Shown here: positions 1-10,626 of the stretch, one piece after another
Position numbering within the stretch: position 1 is the stretch's first letter
Layout of the letters: every line of letters begins with the position of its first letter
Origin: Agelas oroides
Lineage: Eukaryota; Porifera; Demospongiae; Agelasida; Agelasidae
Direction: 5' to 3'
DNA: 64,000 bases
Assembly (NCBI GenBank): GCA_949130485.1
Contig: OX422183.1
Span: 6,166,636-6,230,635 of the forward strand
Translations under genes and position numbers: made by a program
The notes under the pieces: model-generated
What the model saw: only the letters and a program-made list of their open reading frames with translations
What the model was told of the DNA's origin: nothing
Database searches by the model: none

Positions 1-349
1 CTGCTAACCTGAGTTATGACCAAAAATGTTGACACTTCAGTGACCACACTAAACTTCATCCTGACTTGCAGCTCTGAAGCCTTGTATAATAACTAAGGTA
101 GGTACACTGTTAACAAGCTAGGTCTATTAGCTACAACTTTCTGGTAGCAGACTACCGATACAGCACAGCCACACTGAGCTACAAGTCACTTTGATACTTG
201 AATGAAGTGCGCACTTCACTACAGGCTTGCTGCACTACAGTACATCCCATGCTTCCACAGCGCTTTTGATGGCAACGGCGGTTCTTTACAACACTGACTG
301 ATGTCTCTCAGTAGCATTTGTGTGGTGTTCTTATTTTCTATACAATTTA
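1..349. other. No recognisable feature
   Basis: I see no coding segment, RNA gene or clear repeat here. The base composition is AT-rich and unremarkable. Confidence 0.5.
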
Positions 350-806
350 CACTGTAAAAACATTTGGGTTACTTCAACCATATTTTGGTCATCTCAGTTG
401 CATGCCTGTTGTGTACGTGACACGTTACAAACTTCAAGGGATGCTTCCAATTTGCTTAAATGTAGTTGAGACACTTCTCCTTTTTGTTCACTCAGGATCT
501 TCTTGCAGAAAGCCTATTTGGCTACATTCCTGGCATTTCTACCATAACCATGCAACCAAGGAACTCCTCCAGGGGTGGATGTGTAGGATCAAAGAAACAC
601 TAAACCTTACCAGAAATGCTAATTTATATATTATATAGGCCTTCTGCAAGATGATCCTAATTTAACAAAAGGGAGAAGGTTCTCAACTACACTTTGGTTC
701 AAATTGTAAGCATCCCTTATGAAGTTCATAATGTTTCACTTACACAATGGGCATGCAACTGAGATGACCAAAATATGGTTGAAGTAACCCAAATGTTTTT
801 ACAGTG
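350..806. mobile_element. Hairpin MITE (Tc1/mariner-like ends)
   Basis: The arms at about 350-522 and 638-806 are inverted copies of each other, both starting CACTGTAAAAACATTTGGG. A TA dinucleotide flanks each end (348-349 and 807-808), which fits a Tc1/mariner-type target duplication. The arms match over about 170 bp with small indels, leaving a central loop of about 115 bp. There is no transposase, so it would be non-autonomous. The open frames inside follow from the repeat and are not genes. Confidence 0.75.
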
Positions 807-808
807 TA

Positions 809-1505
809 GATGTAGATGCATACAACAGTAGCATGGCCATCTTCTGCCCAGCAAGTTGGCTGCCTTTGTATTATCTTGCCTCTACATGGCTTCAATTACC
901 ACCTATTAGCACCCCTCTTCTACATTGCAATACCAAGTAAGCTTCACTTCACTCTATATACACCCAATGCATGACTATGCTTAATGTTAGAAGCTGGATT
1001 GTGCACCGAACTCCAAGCCAGGCTTCCACACCATGTGAGTTTCTCTTAGTTAAAGTTTATGCCCTTGCTGATTGCTCACCATGCACCTGGAAGTGTGTGC
1101 CTCTAGTGGATCTGCTCAACGGTTTGTTATGGGCAGGACGAAATGGCCTGCCACCTACACCCGATACATTGCACTTGGGATGTAGTTACCACCTGCACTC
1201 CAGTCACCGGTTTCTTTCCACTTGTGGTGCGGTTATGCTCGAAAAAAAAGAAAAAAAAAGAAGAAGGAGTTTAGTAGAGTGCTGTAGTGTCAGTAGCTGT
1301 GAGTAGTGCGTAGTGCCTGCTTGTGAAAGCAAGCTTGTGTCTAGAAGCAGCAGAAAGGCCACAGTGGCCAAGACTGTACTCATTGGGCAGGCCCAGGTCT
1401 TGCGATCGTATGCCAAGCCTAGTAGGTGATCGTGGCCCGGTGCTTCGAGTGCTGGGCTGGGCTTTAACTAGAATGCGCAATATATCGTTGATACGGTCAT
1501 GTAGA
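809..1505. other. Intergenic, no gene seen
   Basis: Only short overlapping frames on both strands and an A/G-rich run near 1240-1265. Nothing I recognise. Confidence 0.5.
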
Positions 1506-1509
1506 AGTT

Positions 1510-1864
1510 AGTTTAAAATGGGGTTTTGAGCCTAGAGTTACTCTAGGGGAAACTTTAAATGAGCAAAACCTAGAGTAACTCATGGGGCAATTTTAAACCA
1601 GCACAACCTTGATGTACTCTAGGGGGAATTTTAAACCAATGTAAAGAGTGTAAAAATCCCAGGATATATGCATAACATTGCTACTTATATGGGACAATTT
1701 TAAACCACTTCAGGATGAATGGCTTACGAAGGGGCACACTCACACAAATGAACCCAGGATTAATGCACTGCATTGCTACTTATATGGGACAATTTTAAAC
1801 CACTTCAGGATGGATGGCTTACGAAGGGGCACACTCACACAAATGAACCCAGGATTAATGCACT
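1510..1864. repeat. Degenerate short tandem units and a 95-bp tandem duplication
   Basis: From 1510 to about 1650 a unit built on 'CTAGAGTAACTC' and 'GGGGCAATTTTAAACCA' recurs imperfectly three times. It leads into two almost identical 95-bp copies at 1676-1770 and 1771-1864, which share the motif GGGACAATTTTAAACCA. The overlapping open frames arise from this duplication. Confidence 0.8.
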
Positions 1865-2869
1865 ATGTTATGAAGGGACGTACTCGATTTATGGGCATAG
1901 TCACAAAATTTACCTCGATCAGATTGCAGTGACACTTGCCAAGTGTTTAAAGCATTTGACTGTGGACCAAAAGGTCCCAGCTGTGAATCCCACCTGTCAC
2001 TTCGCAGATAGTTTTTTGTTTGCACCGCAGGTAAGTTGTCTTTTTCATCCCTGGGATATCAGCCTTTGCCTGAAAGTATTATACATGTTCAGCTTTTAAC
2101 TGTTCTTGTGCATAACTTATGGCAAATTTACACCTATTTTTACACTAATTTCTGTACGACCCGTTGATACAATGTTGCCGTAGACAAGAAAGCTGAAGAG
2201 TGGTTGTGTGTGGAACAGAGCTGTGAGTTGTTTAGCGACATAAGGCCTTTAAGGGGGAAGGGGTGGGGCTAGTAATGGTTGCTTCCACTCGTGAATGAGC
2301 CCCTCCCGTAGACAACTTATGAAATGTGCATTCATTTTGGTGCAGTCAAAGTTGTCCATTCCAAGAGTAGTGACAAACATGAGTCTAGCCTGACTTTGAG
2401 AGTAGCTCTGAACAAAAACTGGCACAGTCTGATTTGAGATACATTGGTGGTTAGGACGCTACCTACAGTGAGCATGTAGATGCGTCCATCGAGTGGCAAT
2501 TTTGGTTCATGAATATATTAATAAGCTACTAAAACCCTTTTTTAAAATTAGGCAAAGCAAGATTGCTCTAAACCAAACCATAACCCTGAAACTAGGAGTA
2601 ACACTGGTCCTGACTGTAACCCAGGTTTATGTTTTCGTTAACCTCCGCCGAGTGACTTCCACCGCCACCTTAACGCTTCATGTAAAAGCTTTACACGATT
2701 TTATTATTAAAATTTCAACCATAATAATTACCAGTATCATGCACAAACACAAGGGAGGACATGCATGTTTCAATGTGTGAAATTAACTGAACATAAACAT
2801 CCCTGCATGCAGTTTCCATGCTATATCACTTGAGGACGTGGACTTCAATGGATAGTGATGTCAGCGTTT
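1865..2869. other. Intergenic, no gene seen
   Basis: No convincing exon, RNA gene or repeat recognised. A 95-codon plus-strand frame near 2493 has no family features and is probably chance. Confidence 0.45.
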
Positions 2870-3545
2870 CCAAAAGTATGTAAATATTCTTCTACACATG
2901 CAGGCCATTTCTCCACCATGTCTTAATTTGATATAGAGGTTCCTTAGAGGCTTGGGTATATTTCCTTGCACAGCTTTGTTAAAAATATCTGCCTCGATCA
3001 AAACTACACACAATTTTTGGTCACATCTCGCTACTTTTCTGCAAATTGTTGAAGTAGTAACACATTTTGTGATGCTGCTCACAGTTACTTCAATATTCAA
3101 CAAAGCACAACCAGTTCTGTATACTAGAGTAGTTGTACAATGGGATGGTACAGGTTTTTGATTGGAACCTTGCTCCAACTTCCCCGGAAATGCAACTATT
3201 TATGGCCACAAAATGCTGGTTTTTTAAGCATTTATCAAGCCTAGTGCAAGGATTATACTAGATATCTGAAAGCTACAACTTTCATTGAACTGAATAGGTA
3301 CAGACTATCCTTCACAGCGAGTTTCATTCTGATCGGGCTTACAGCGGCTTCCGGAAAGGTAGTGACTGGAATATTGCGATAAAATGATGTAGAAAAATTT
3401 GGCAAACCAGTTACATTTCAAAGACCGTACCGCTTGCTGTATTCACCCAATCTCATTGATATGGTACCATTGGAATCGCCATTTTATGCTCTTTTCAAAA
3501 ATAAAGGTTGTTGTTGTGATAAACGAATTTTGATTTTCACCCTGA
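2870..3545. repeat. Dispersed 0.67-kb repeat, copy A
   Basis: This stretch aligns along its whole length, in the same orientation and order, with 59545-60200. Shared blocks include TTTATCAAGCCTAGTGCA, CCTTCACAGCGAGTTTCAT and CATGCTCTTTTCAAAAAT. The copies differ by many substitutions and small indels, so they are old. I see no terminal inverted repeats or reading frame shared by both. It may be a non-autonomous transposon or a relic of a larger element; the family is unknown. Confidence 0.75.
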
Positions 3546-3692
3546 CTTCACCGCTTGTACCTACACAGCATGTTTGATTCAATTGTTCAGCAGCTCCTGC
3601 ATATATAGCATGGAAGACATGCAGTCATAAGATGAATGCATAGTTCAGAGATCAAGAAAAGTGCATGATGACATCATTAACCCTCGGCGCGC

Positions 3693-4937
3693 ATGCGCGA
3701 GGAGGGTTACAGTAGTTGTCCTGTGTGTCTGTGTGTGTCCGTTTTCTGCTATTCTGCTCAGTTGCAACTTCAGCTTAGATGGGAAAAATACTTGATGTGC
3801 CTAAGAAATGGAGCATGGGGTGACCACATAACCATTCAGGGAATTGCTGATAGGCTTAGTGTGAACATCACTGTGCTGTGTAGCCATCATCCAATTGTAA
3901 CAGTAACACCCCGATGCTGTAATGCTAATTTTGAACTCTATGTGGGCCTGATACTGCAGTATCACTATGTGAGCCTTGACAGAATACCAGTGTGTAGTTC
4001 CAATGCTGTTCAACAGAATGTTTCCCAATCTGCTACAGCAGCAGATGCTCTAGATGATGCTACAATACAGGAAGGTGATGAGCATAGATGGCAGATAAGT
4101 GCTGCTCCTCAGGCTAGCATGATGTGTGTTGAAAACCCTGAAAGTTTTAGAAAAATCATTTGTGCAGCACCAGCTGAGGGAGAGAGGCCACTGGGTTTCA
4201 TGACAGATCCAAATTTTGAGGCAATGTCTAATCCAGACAAGTTTCCTTATGGGAATGGTACATTTAGCATTGAACGGCCTAGAAAGCTAACTTACAGGAA
4301 GTATTTCAACCAGCGGCTGTTAGATGTTGATGGCAGATTTGCAACAGACCTGGATTACCTCTTTGTTGCCCAATACATTGTAGAAGCCAAGCAGGTTCAT
4401 GACGATAGTAATAATTTTATCTGGAGACAGAAGCCTTCTAGACAGTTTACTGCCTCACAGGCCAGAGACCAGACAGTGTTAAGCCAATATGTAAGGAAAG
4501 ACAAAGCTTATTCCTTTATGAAAAATATTCGTGGTTCCCCACCATATTACCAGCGTACCTTTTATGATTTGTTAGCCATGATTCATCAGCTTGGCACCCC
4601 AACATGGTTTTTCACCCTATCAGCTGTTGATCTTAAGTGGCCTGACATGATCCAAACCATTGCTAAGCAGTATGGTATCCATTACACTGATGAAGAGGTC
4701 AGTGCATTGCCCTTTGAAGAGAAATCCAATTGGCTTAAACGTAACCCAGTTACTGCAGCCAGGCACTTTCACTACAGACTGAATGTCTTTTTCCAAGATT
4801 TCTTGAAGTCCACTGCCAATCCCCTCGGGGAAATTGTTGACTATGCTATCAGAATAGAGTTTCAGGCCAGAGGCTCTCCACATGCATGCACATTGTGTTC
4901 TATGGGTGAAAAATGCCCCACAATATACTGTAGATGA
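3693..4937 (+). pseudogene. Helentron ORF fragment: OTU C-terminal half and Helitron-like N domain
   Basis: The 414-residue frame begins inside the element's end, so the start is uncertain. Residues about 36-95 resemble the second half of an OTU cysteine protease: a GAWGDHITIQ-like segment, then the VLCSHHP strand and a late YHYVSLD histidine motif. The N-terminal D-x-x-C half of OTU is not visible. Residues from about 160 match the Helitron-like N-terminal region (PNFEAMSNPDKFPYG, then GTPTWFFTLSAVDLKWPD). The frame is lost at about 4885, just at the HUH motif, and continues one frame over in the next fragment. Confidence 0.8.
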
Positions 4938-5352
4938 TGATAGCACTGTGTGTAACTTCATTGACCAGTATGTGTCATGTAAGATCCCTGATGAGGACGG
5001 CACACTAAAGCAGCTTCTTATGCTCCTTCAGCAACACAAGCATTCCTCCTATTGTAAGAGAAACAAAACATGCCGTTTCAATTTCCCGAAGCCTCCTAGC
5101 TGCAAAACACTGATATCAAAGGATGATGTTGAGCCTGATGATGTTACAGAAGCTTTAACTGTGTTGGCTAAAGTGCAGAAGCTAATAGCTGACGGTAATA
5201 CAGATTTGAGCCTTGATGACCTGCTCAATAAAGCACAAGTGACAGAGAATGAGTATACAAATGCATTGGAAGTGTCAGGTAGAGGGAGTGTTGTGTTACT
5301 GCAACGTGAGCCACATGAATGTTTTATTAACAACTATACAATCCCTCAGTAA
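4882..5352 (+). pseudogene. Helentron Rep fragment with HUH motif
   Basis: Continues the Rep domain. Its first residues give the HUH metal-binding motif (HAHCVLW) after RGSP in the previous frame. A KRNKTCRFNFPKPPS segment typical of Helitron Rep proteins follows. HUH endonucleases nick single strands by tyrosine attack to start rolling-circle transposition. The frame stops at 5350-5352 beside the point where the next fragment takes over, so a second frameshift lies near 5345. Confidence 0.82.
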
Positions 5353-6143
5353 TGCTAGCATGGCAAGCTAACATGGACATTCAGTATGTACTAAATGCAT
5401 ACGCCTGTGTTATGTATGTGGCCTTCTATATTATGAAGACAGAGAAGTCCATGGGTGAGTTGCTAAAATGTGTAGCTGCTGAAGCTAGAACTGATGAGTT
5501 GAAGTCTCAGTTGCGAAAAGTAGGCTCAGCATTTCTAACCCACAGAGAAGTGAGTGCACAAGAAGCTGTGTATAGAATACTGTCCCTACCAATGAAGCAG
5601 TTGAGCAGATCTGTTGTCTTTATCGATACTAATCCAAAGAATGAGAGAGTTGCAGTTTTGAAAGACTGCCAATCACTTAGTGATGATGATACCAATGTAT
5701 TTCAAAAGAGCCTCATTGACCGATACCAGCATAGGCCACAAGACCTTCAGTCCATGTGTCTAGCTGAGTTTGCTGCCACTTATGTGGTAAAGTATGGCCC
5801 CACTGATGATAGTGAATGTGATGTACTGCCAGCCGCTGACAGTGAAACCACTTCAACTCAGATAACACTGACTGATAGATTTGGAAAAATGAACAAACGC
5901 AAACATGAAGCTGTGATCAGGTTCAGAAAGTATAACAAAGATGCTGAGCCTAGTAATTGGTACAGAGCAAAACTCATGCTATACTACCCATGGTATGATG
6001 AGCAGGCAGATTTATTGGGTAGGTATTCAACCTATGAAGAGCACTATAGACATGTGTATGATGTTGTGCATAGAAATGAATGCAAGTATACCCAGGCTGA
6101 TATTGAAGACATACAAATAGATGAAGATGCACTTGTGGAGTAA
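5352..6143 (+). pseudogene. Helentron Rep fragment with catalytic tyrosines
   Basis: Carries the conserved Helitron block WQANMDIQYVLNAYACVMYV followed by FYIMKTEK. The two tyrosines spaced as in Y2 HUH proteins lie here, with the invariant lysine. The rest links Rep to the helicase (for example WYRAKLMLYYPW). It ends at 6143 where the frame shifts again; the adjacent frame carries the continuation HLWSNTAPSTEENR. Confidence 0.82.
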
Positions 6144-6450
6144 CACTGCACCATCTACTGAAGAAAATAGATTACATTCCATGGCAGAGGGTTGTGAGCA
6201 ACTAACCGAGATCTCCCAGCAAGATTTGCATGACAATGAAAATATCCTCACATCAACAAGCACTAACTTGCATGTCAGGTTTGAGGGTGCTGCCAACCAA
6301 CAAGAGATTCCCCCTGACCAATACAGGCAGTACCTCAGGGAGTTGAATGACCAGCAAAGATCCATAGTAATGTTCCATCGTGACTGGTGTAAGAAGACTG
6401 TAATAGCATTGAAAAGGGCAAGCCAGTTGAGCCATATCATGTGTTCCTAA
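6121..6450 (+). pseudogene. Helentron Rep-helicase linker fragment
   Basis: Linker between Rep and helicase, ending in the conserved LNDQQRSIVMFHRDWCKK lead-in to the Pif1-like domain. A one-base slip in an AAAAGGG run at about 6413 breaks it; in the neighbouring frame the sequence continues into the Walker A fragment without a gap. Confidence 0.75.
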
Positions 6451-6956
6451 GTGGTCCTGGAGGTGTAGGCAAGTCACATGTGATAAAGTTGATCCATTCT
6501 GATACATTGAAATTACTGAAGCTGTCAGGCACTTTTGAACCAGATGATGTCACTGTATTGCTAACTGCCCCTACTGGTGTTGCTGCATTTAATATTAATG
6601 GCATGACATTGCATTCTGCCCTTCTACTGGGACGCAGCAAGTACAGTAGTTTTCAGCCCCTTAGCCATGATAAACTAAACACATTACGAACCAAACTGTC
6701 AGATGACACTGTGTTTGGTGGTGTCAGCATATTAGCTGTAGGAGATTTGTATCAGTTACCACCAGTTGGTCAGGCACAACTGTTCAGCCCTGTGAGTGAC
6801 TGTTATGCCCAGTTGTATGGTTCTGGTTCATTGTGGGTGGATCAATTCCGAATGATTGAGCTAACGGAAGTAATGAGACAGAGAGGTGACAGTGCATTCT
6901 CAGAGTTGTTGTGCAGAGTGAGAACAAACAGTTGCACATCTGAAGATCTTCCATGA
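6441..6956 (+). pseudogene. Helentron Pif1-like helicase N-terminal part, Walker B missing
   Basis: Pif1/RecD-type SF1 helicase motifs: Walker A GPGGVGKS at residues 5-12, then TAPTGVAAFNINGMTLHSAL (motif Ia), then VGDLYQLPPVGQ (motif III). Between NTLRTKLS and DDTVFGG the usual LIIDE Walker B strand and flanking helix are absent, a loss of about 30 residues near 6690. Without the DE pair ATP hydrolysis would fail. Another frameshift at about 6935-6940 separates this from the C-terminal part. Confidence 0.85.
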
Positions 6957-7737
6957 GACCCTCAAATCTAGGGAAATAGCACCTGATATAGCTAATTATC
7001 CAACCCAAGCTTTGCATGTATACAGGCTAAACACTGATGTTGACTCATGGAATGCCTTAATGTTAGACAACTTAGCTCCACAAAGTGCACAGTATACCAT
7101 TAAAGCTATTGATTCTATAGCTGGTCAAACCAGTCACATATTATCTGACAAGAGGTCTGAAGCAGGTGGCCTTCATAGTACACTTAAGCTGGCTGTTAGA
7201 GCACGTGTGATGCTCACAGCAAATGTTGATGTGTCAGATGGCCTTGTTAATGGTGCTAGAGGTGAAGTGGTCCATATTGTTACCAACAATGACAACCAAG
7301 TTACCACAATACCTATCAAGTTTGACAATGACAGAGTTGGTCTTAAAGCAATTCAATCCAGCCCACATCGTACTGCCTTCCTTCATGCTGTGCCTTTGAA
7401 CAAATACGAAGTTGTTTTTCTTGCAAAAGGGAAGCGAGGGTCTGAAGTAACACGTTTCCAGTTCCCACTGACATTAGCATGGGCTACCACCATACACAAG
7501 GTTCAAGGCCTGACACTTGATGAAATAGTTGTAGACATGAAAGGTGGTCACTTCAGCCCTGGACAAGCCTATGTAGCATTCAGTCGTGTCAAAACACTTG
7601 AAGGATTGCATATACTAAACTTCAATCCCAAAGCCATTAAAAAGAGCATTGATGTAGAGAATGAAATGGTTAGACTGAATAGCAGCCTATACCTCAAGTG
7701 TTGTATGATTCAACCCCTCTCTCTCACCTTACCATAG
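6935..7737 (+). pseudogene. Helentron Pif1-like helicase C-terminal part
   Basis: Read from the frameshift at about 6935 (the first ATG is at 7012), this gives the second half of the helicase: KLAVRARVMLTANVD, then LTLAWATTIHKVQGLTLD (motif V) and GQAYVAFSRV (motif VI). These match Helitron helicases closely. It stops at 7737; the endonuclease domain begins in another frame upstream of that stop. Confidence 0.85.
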
Positions 7738-8372
7738 CTCTATTAAATGTGAGATCACTTCTTGCTAAACTTCCAGACATAAAAGCTGACAACAGTCTTA
7801 TGTCCGCTACCATACAGTGTTTTTGTGAGACCTGGCTAAATACATCTCAGCCTTCACCTGTATTGAACGATGATCACATTGACATCAGGCGTGATAGGGT
7901 CACATCTGAAAACAAAGGTGGAGTTATGATGTATATTCCTAACCAAATGCATCTGTTTAATACACAGAGGTTTGTAACCAGTGGCATTGAGGCTATGTCT
8001 GTTACCCTAGGGTTACCCAATGCAGGATACTTGCAATTAGCACTACTGTACAGATCACCTAGTGTGTCTTTGGCAATGTTAACCACTGTGCTATATAGAT
8101 TGTTGAGGCATTTGTCACTGAGTAACACACCTTGTGTAATACTAGGAGATTTTAATGAAGATGTGTTGCACCAGCAGAACTCAACACTCCAGAGCTTTAT
8201 GGCTGATTCTGGTTTTACATTGTTAGTGAAATCACCAACAACAGACCAAGGCTCACTGATAGATCATGTGTACTATAGAAATCCATCTCGCAACATTACA
8301 GCTGAAGTGCAAGATGCATACTATAGTGACCACGACACTGTCTATTGCAGCATACCATTCAGTGAGATTTAA
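7698..8372 (+). CDS. Helentron C-terminal endonuclease domain
   Basis: A 224-residue endonuclease/exonuclease/phosphatase (AP-endonuclease-like) domain. The catalytic series is complete: NVRSL, FCETWL, YRSPS, GDFNED, GSLIDHVYY and the terminal SDHDTVYC. This domain marks Helentrons and resembles that of non-LTR retrotransposons, but no reverse transcriptase lies nearby and the helicase is directly upstream. It overlaps the helicase end by 40 bases in a different frame, so it is either fused by a lost frame or a separate frame. It is the best-preserved part of the element. Confidence 0.85.
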   Translation: MLYDSTPLSHLTIALLNVRSLLAKLPDIKADNSLMSATIQCFCETWLNTSQPSPVLNDDHIDIRRDRVTSENKGGVMMYIPNQMHLFNTQRFVTSGIEAMSVTLGLPNAGYLQLALLYRSPSVSLAMLTTVLYRLLRHLSLSNTPCVILGDFNEDVLHQQNSTLQSFMADSGFTLLVKSPTTDQGSLIDHVYYRNPSRNITAEVQDAYYSDHDTVYCSIPFSEI

Positions 8373-8847
8373 GCATGATACATACAATCATCCTCAACAT
8401 ATTTTGATTCCCCACGTACTTTTATGTCGATACCTTACATCAGCTATAGCATAACAGGCCAGTGTCTCCATATATACCATAGATCATCTCATCCAGTTAA
8501 AGTCCATGTAAAGGATGCATACTATTCTAACCATAATGTATACTCCTCAATCCACTAAAAGCGTCCTTAGGCCACCCTCAATGAAAACAATTAAACCACT
8601 GAGACCACTCAGACCACTTTGACCACTCAGACCACTGCAAAGATCTCAAAGTATCTACTTGATGTCCTAATACTCATCCCAGACTGAGATGGGATGACCC
8701 AGCCCCTAAAGATGTCCTTGCAGTTTATTTTGTGTAATAATTGGTAATCGCTATTGGAAATCTTAAGGTGAGTTACATAATTATCTATATGCATATGTGG
8801 CAGTCCGCGTGTGAGGAAATCGAAATCACATCCGCGCTCTAAGGGTT
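8373..8847 (+). other. Helentron 3' non-coding tail
   Basis: No coding. Near 8590-8636 a 9-10 bp motif GACCACTCA repeats four to five times. The stretch ends at the proposed right terminus. I did not find the GCACTTCAGTGC hairpin seen at the end of the 48-kb copy. Confidence 0.5.
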
Positions 8848-9140
8848 AAACTTTGCTGCTGACAAGAGCTTAGCGCACATCAGATCCGCACAAAATTTGC
8901 AGGTAAGGATTCAGTGTGAATTATGTGTAATTTTTTTGATATTAGATGTATAGAAATCACAGAATAAGATAAGTGATTCAATGGAATTTGAAGATTTTGA
9001 TGTATAGAAATCACAGAATACAATGTTAGGTCAGATTAAGTGATAAATTTAAACTAGTAAGTGATTCAGTGAAATTTGAAGTAAATGAAAGAATTTGTCT
9101 ACAGGCAACAGTGGATAAATGAAAGGGATTAGAGTACTGG
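8848..9140. repeat. Short direct repeats
   Basis: GATGTATAGAAATCACAGAA occurs twice (about 8946 and 8999), and AAGTGATTCA(A/G)TG(G/A)AATTTGAAG also twice. Otherwise nothing is recognised. Confidence 0.6.
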
Positions 9141-10204
9141 TTACTTTGTGAAAGCCATAATGACATTTATGTCATTGTAGGTCACAGATGACAGTGGGGG
9201 CAACTTCATCAGACCTTCTTCGGTAACTGCTGTGTCATCAGCAACTTCAGCCAGATCTTTGACAACTTTGCCATACGCATTCAGTGAATAGATCTTAGAG
9301 CCTGCCATGAAGAGCATCTTTGCAAATAGTTGATCTGTACAAATGTCGTACCGTTGCAACATCGCACACTCCGACTTCGTGCATCTTCCCAGTGTTGAGG
9401 TGGACGGCTCTACTCTCGCATTGCATCTCAGATCTTGTGAGCGCCAAGGTGACTGACACCAATTATTGCTGCTTTCAATATTTTGCTGCATTCACTTTCT
9501 TCATCTGCTTGCCTCACCTCTCCAATATCACCAATGGGAATCACTCGTGATCCTTGCATCGCCATCCCCAAGTACTTGCTGGAGCCAAACTCACAGACAA
9601 CAAAGTTTTGAAGACAGTAACTGGCTTGTTGCTCTAAGATGTCTATGTTTTCTTCCCAGAGAGTGACTTTCACCGTGCCACTGCTGTCACAAACAATGAC
9701 ATCTTGATTCTTTTTCCCAGTTGCCACAAACTCAGACTCCATCTTTCTGGTCACTTTTATGTTGACACTAACCCTTTCAAAGACGCTCTTCCCTTCTAAC
9801 TCTTGAAGAGAGATTGTAGCAGGAATGCTGTCCTCAAATTCCAGGCTTGAAACAGATATCTTTTTGGGCGATCCAATTATTTCCGTAGTGTTCTTCAGCA
9901 GCACTTCCATACTGTGGCCTCTTCTGGCTTGTTGTATTTGGCAATCTTTGAGTTCTACTGCCTCTTTTCTTTCCAAGAAATCATTCATAGCCATTCGCTG
10001 TTTCACATTAAATCCCACCATGCACAGTTTTGAAGTACCATCACTGACAGTTCCGTCAAAGTAGTTGTGCATTCATCCTTTTTTTACAGGCGAAAGTGAG
10101 GTGATCATTCCATGGATGTTGGCACTCGATACTGGCTTGTCCACTGCATCGAGACTCTCCACTTCGAAACTCTCAATTTCTTCAACCGGTCATTTGCGAG
10201 CCAT
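9141..10204 (-). pseudogene. RPA-like single-strand DNA-binding protein (OB folds and zinc ribbon), broken
   Basis: Read from an ATG at 10202-10204. The order is VSSANIHGMITSLSPVKK, then NYFDGTVSDGTSKLCMVGF (OB-fold type), then a second OB-like region (VTLWEENIDIL, FVVCEFGSSKYLGM). Last comes a zinc-ribbon-like part with CNAR, GRCTKSEC and YDICTDQLF. The arrangement resembles replication protein A large-subunit C-terminal domains, and Helitrons in several lineages carry RPA-like genes. In-frame TGA codons follow MARK and KKG, and a one-base slip near 9440 falls in the zinc ribbon just before CNAR. It faces the Helentron 0.3 kb away. Whether it was cargo, an independent element or a host duplicate is open. 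Confidence 0.65.
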
Positions 10205-10260
10205 AGCTTGGAAAGTACAATTCAGAAACTTGACTGTCAGTGAGTTCTTTAGATAAAGAC

Positions 10261-10500
10261 TGAAGTGTGTTCAGCTTTATATACCTGAGCATTGCAAACT
10301 TGCAAACTTGGTTATTTTTAGCACTTTTTGTATGACATAAGCGTTAAAGGATTGCAACTTGCTGACTAAACATGCAAGCTTGCTAGCTTGGTTATTTTTA
10401 GCACTTTTTCTATGACATATGAGTTAAAGGGATTGCAACTTGCTGACTAAACATTGACCTACATAGGTGTTAATGTGATTTTGGTTAGCTATATGCTGAG
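10261..10500. repeat. Tandem duplication of about 80 bp
   Basis: The block running from TTGGTTATTTTTAGCACTTT to GATTGCAACTTGCTGACTAA is present twice, near 10308-10375 and 10388-10455, with a few differences. Confidence 0.75.
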
Positions 10501-10626
10501 AACTGCCTGTTAGTCAGTAAATCTATTTTTAAATTTGCTTGTAAATGTGATTATCTCCATTCTGGAAGTTTATAATTATGCACTTTGTACTTATGTATGA
10601 TATACATTTGTAGATGTATAATGTAT

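Larger units (their letters stand above)
3679..8847 (+). mobile_element. Helentron (OTU-Rep-helicase-endonuclease Helitron), decayed
   Basis: The element holds, in order, part of an OTU protease-like domain, a Helitron-like Rep/HUH region, a Pif1-type helicase and an endonuclease/exonuclease/phosphatase domain. This order is that of Helentrons, the endonuclease-bearing branch of rolling-circle Helitrons. The left end AACCCTCGGCGCGCATGCGC is shared with the insertion at 48118. A poorly matching inverted form (GCGCTCTAAGGGTT) near 8834-8847 is my proposed right end. The coding region is broken by at least six frameshifts and a deletion in the helicase, so the copy should not move by itself. The boundaries are inferred. 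Confidence 0.8.

Noticed and set aside
318..638. 106-codon plus-strand frame
   Set aside because: It lies within the hairpin MITE and has no features of its own.
7698..8372. Non-LTR retrotransposon endonuclease
   Set aside because: The domain alone would fit, but no reverse transcriptase follows and a Helitron helicase ends directly upstream.
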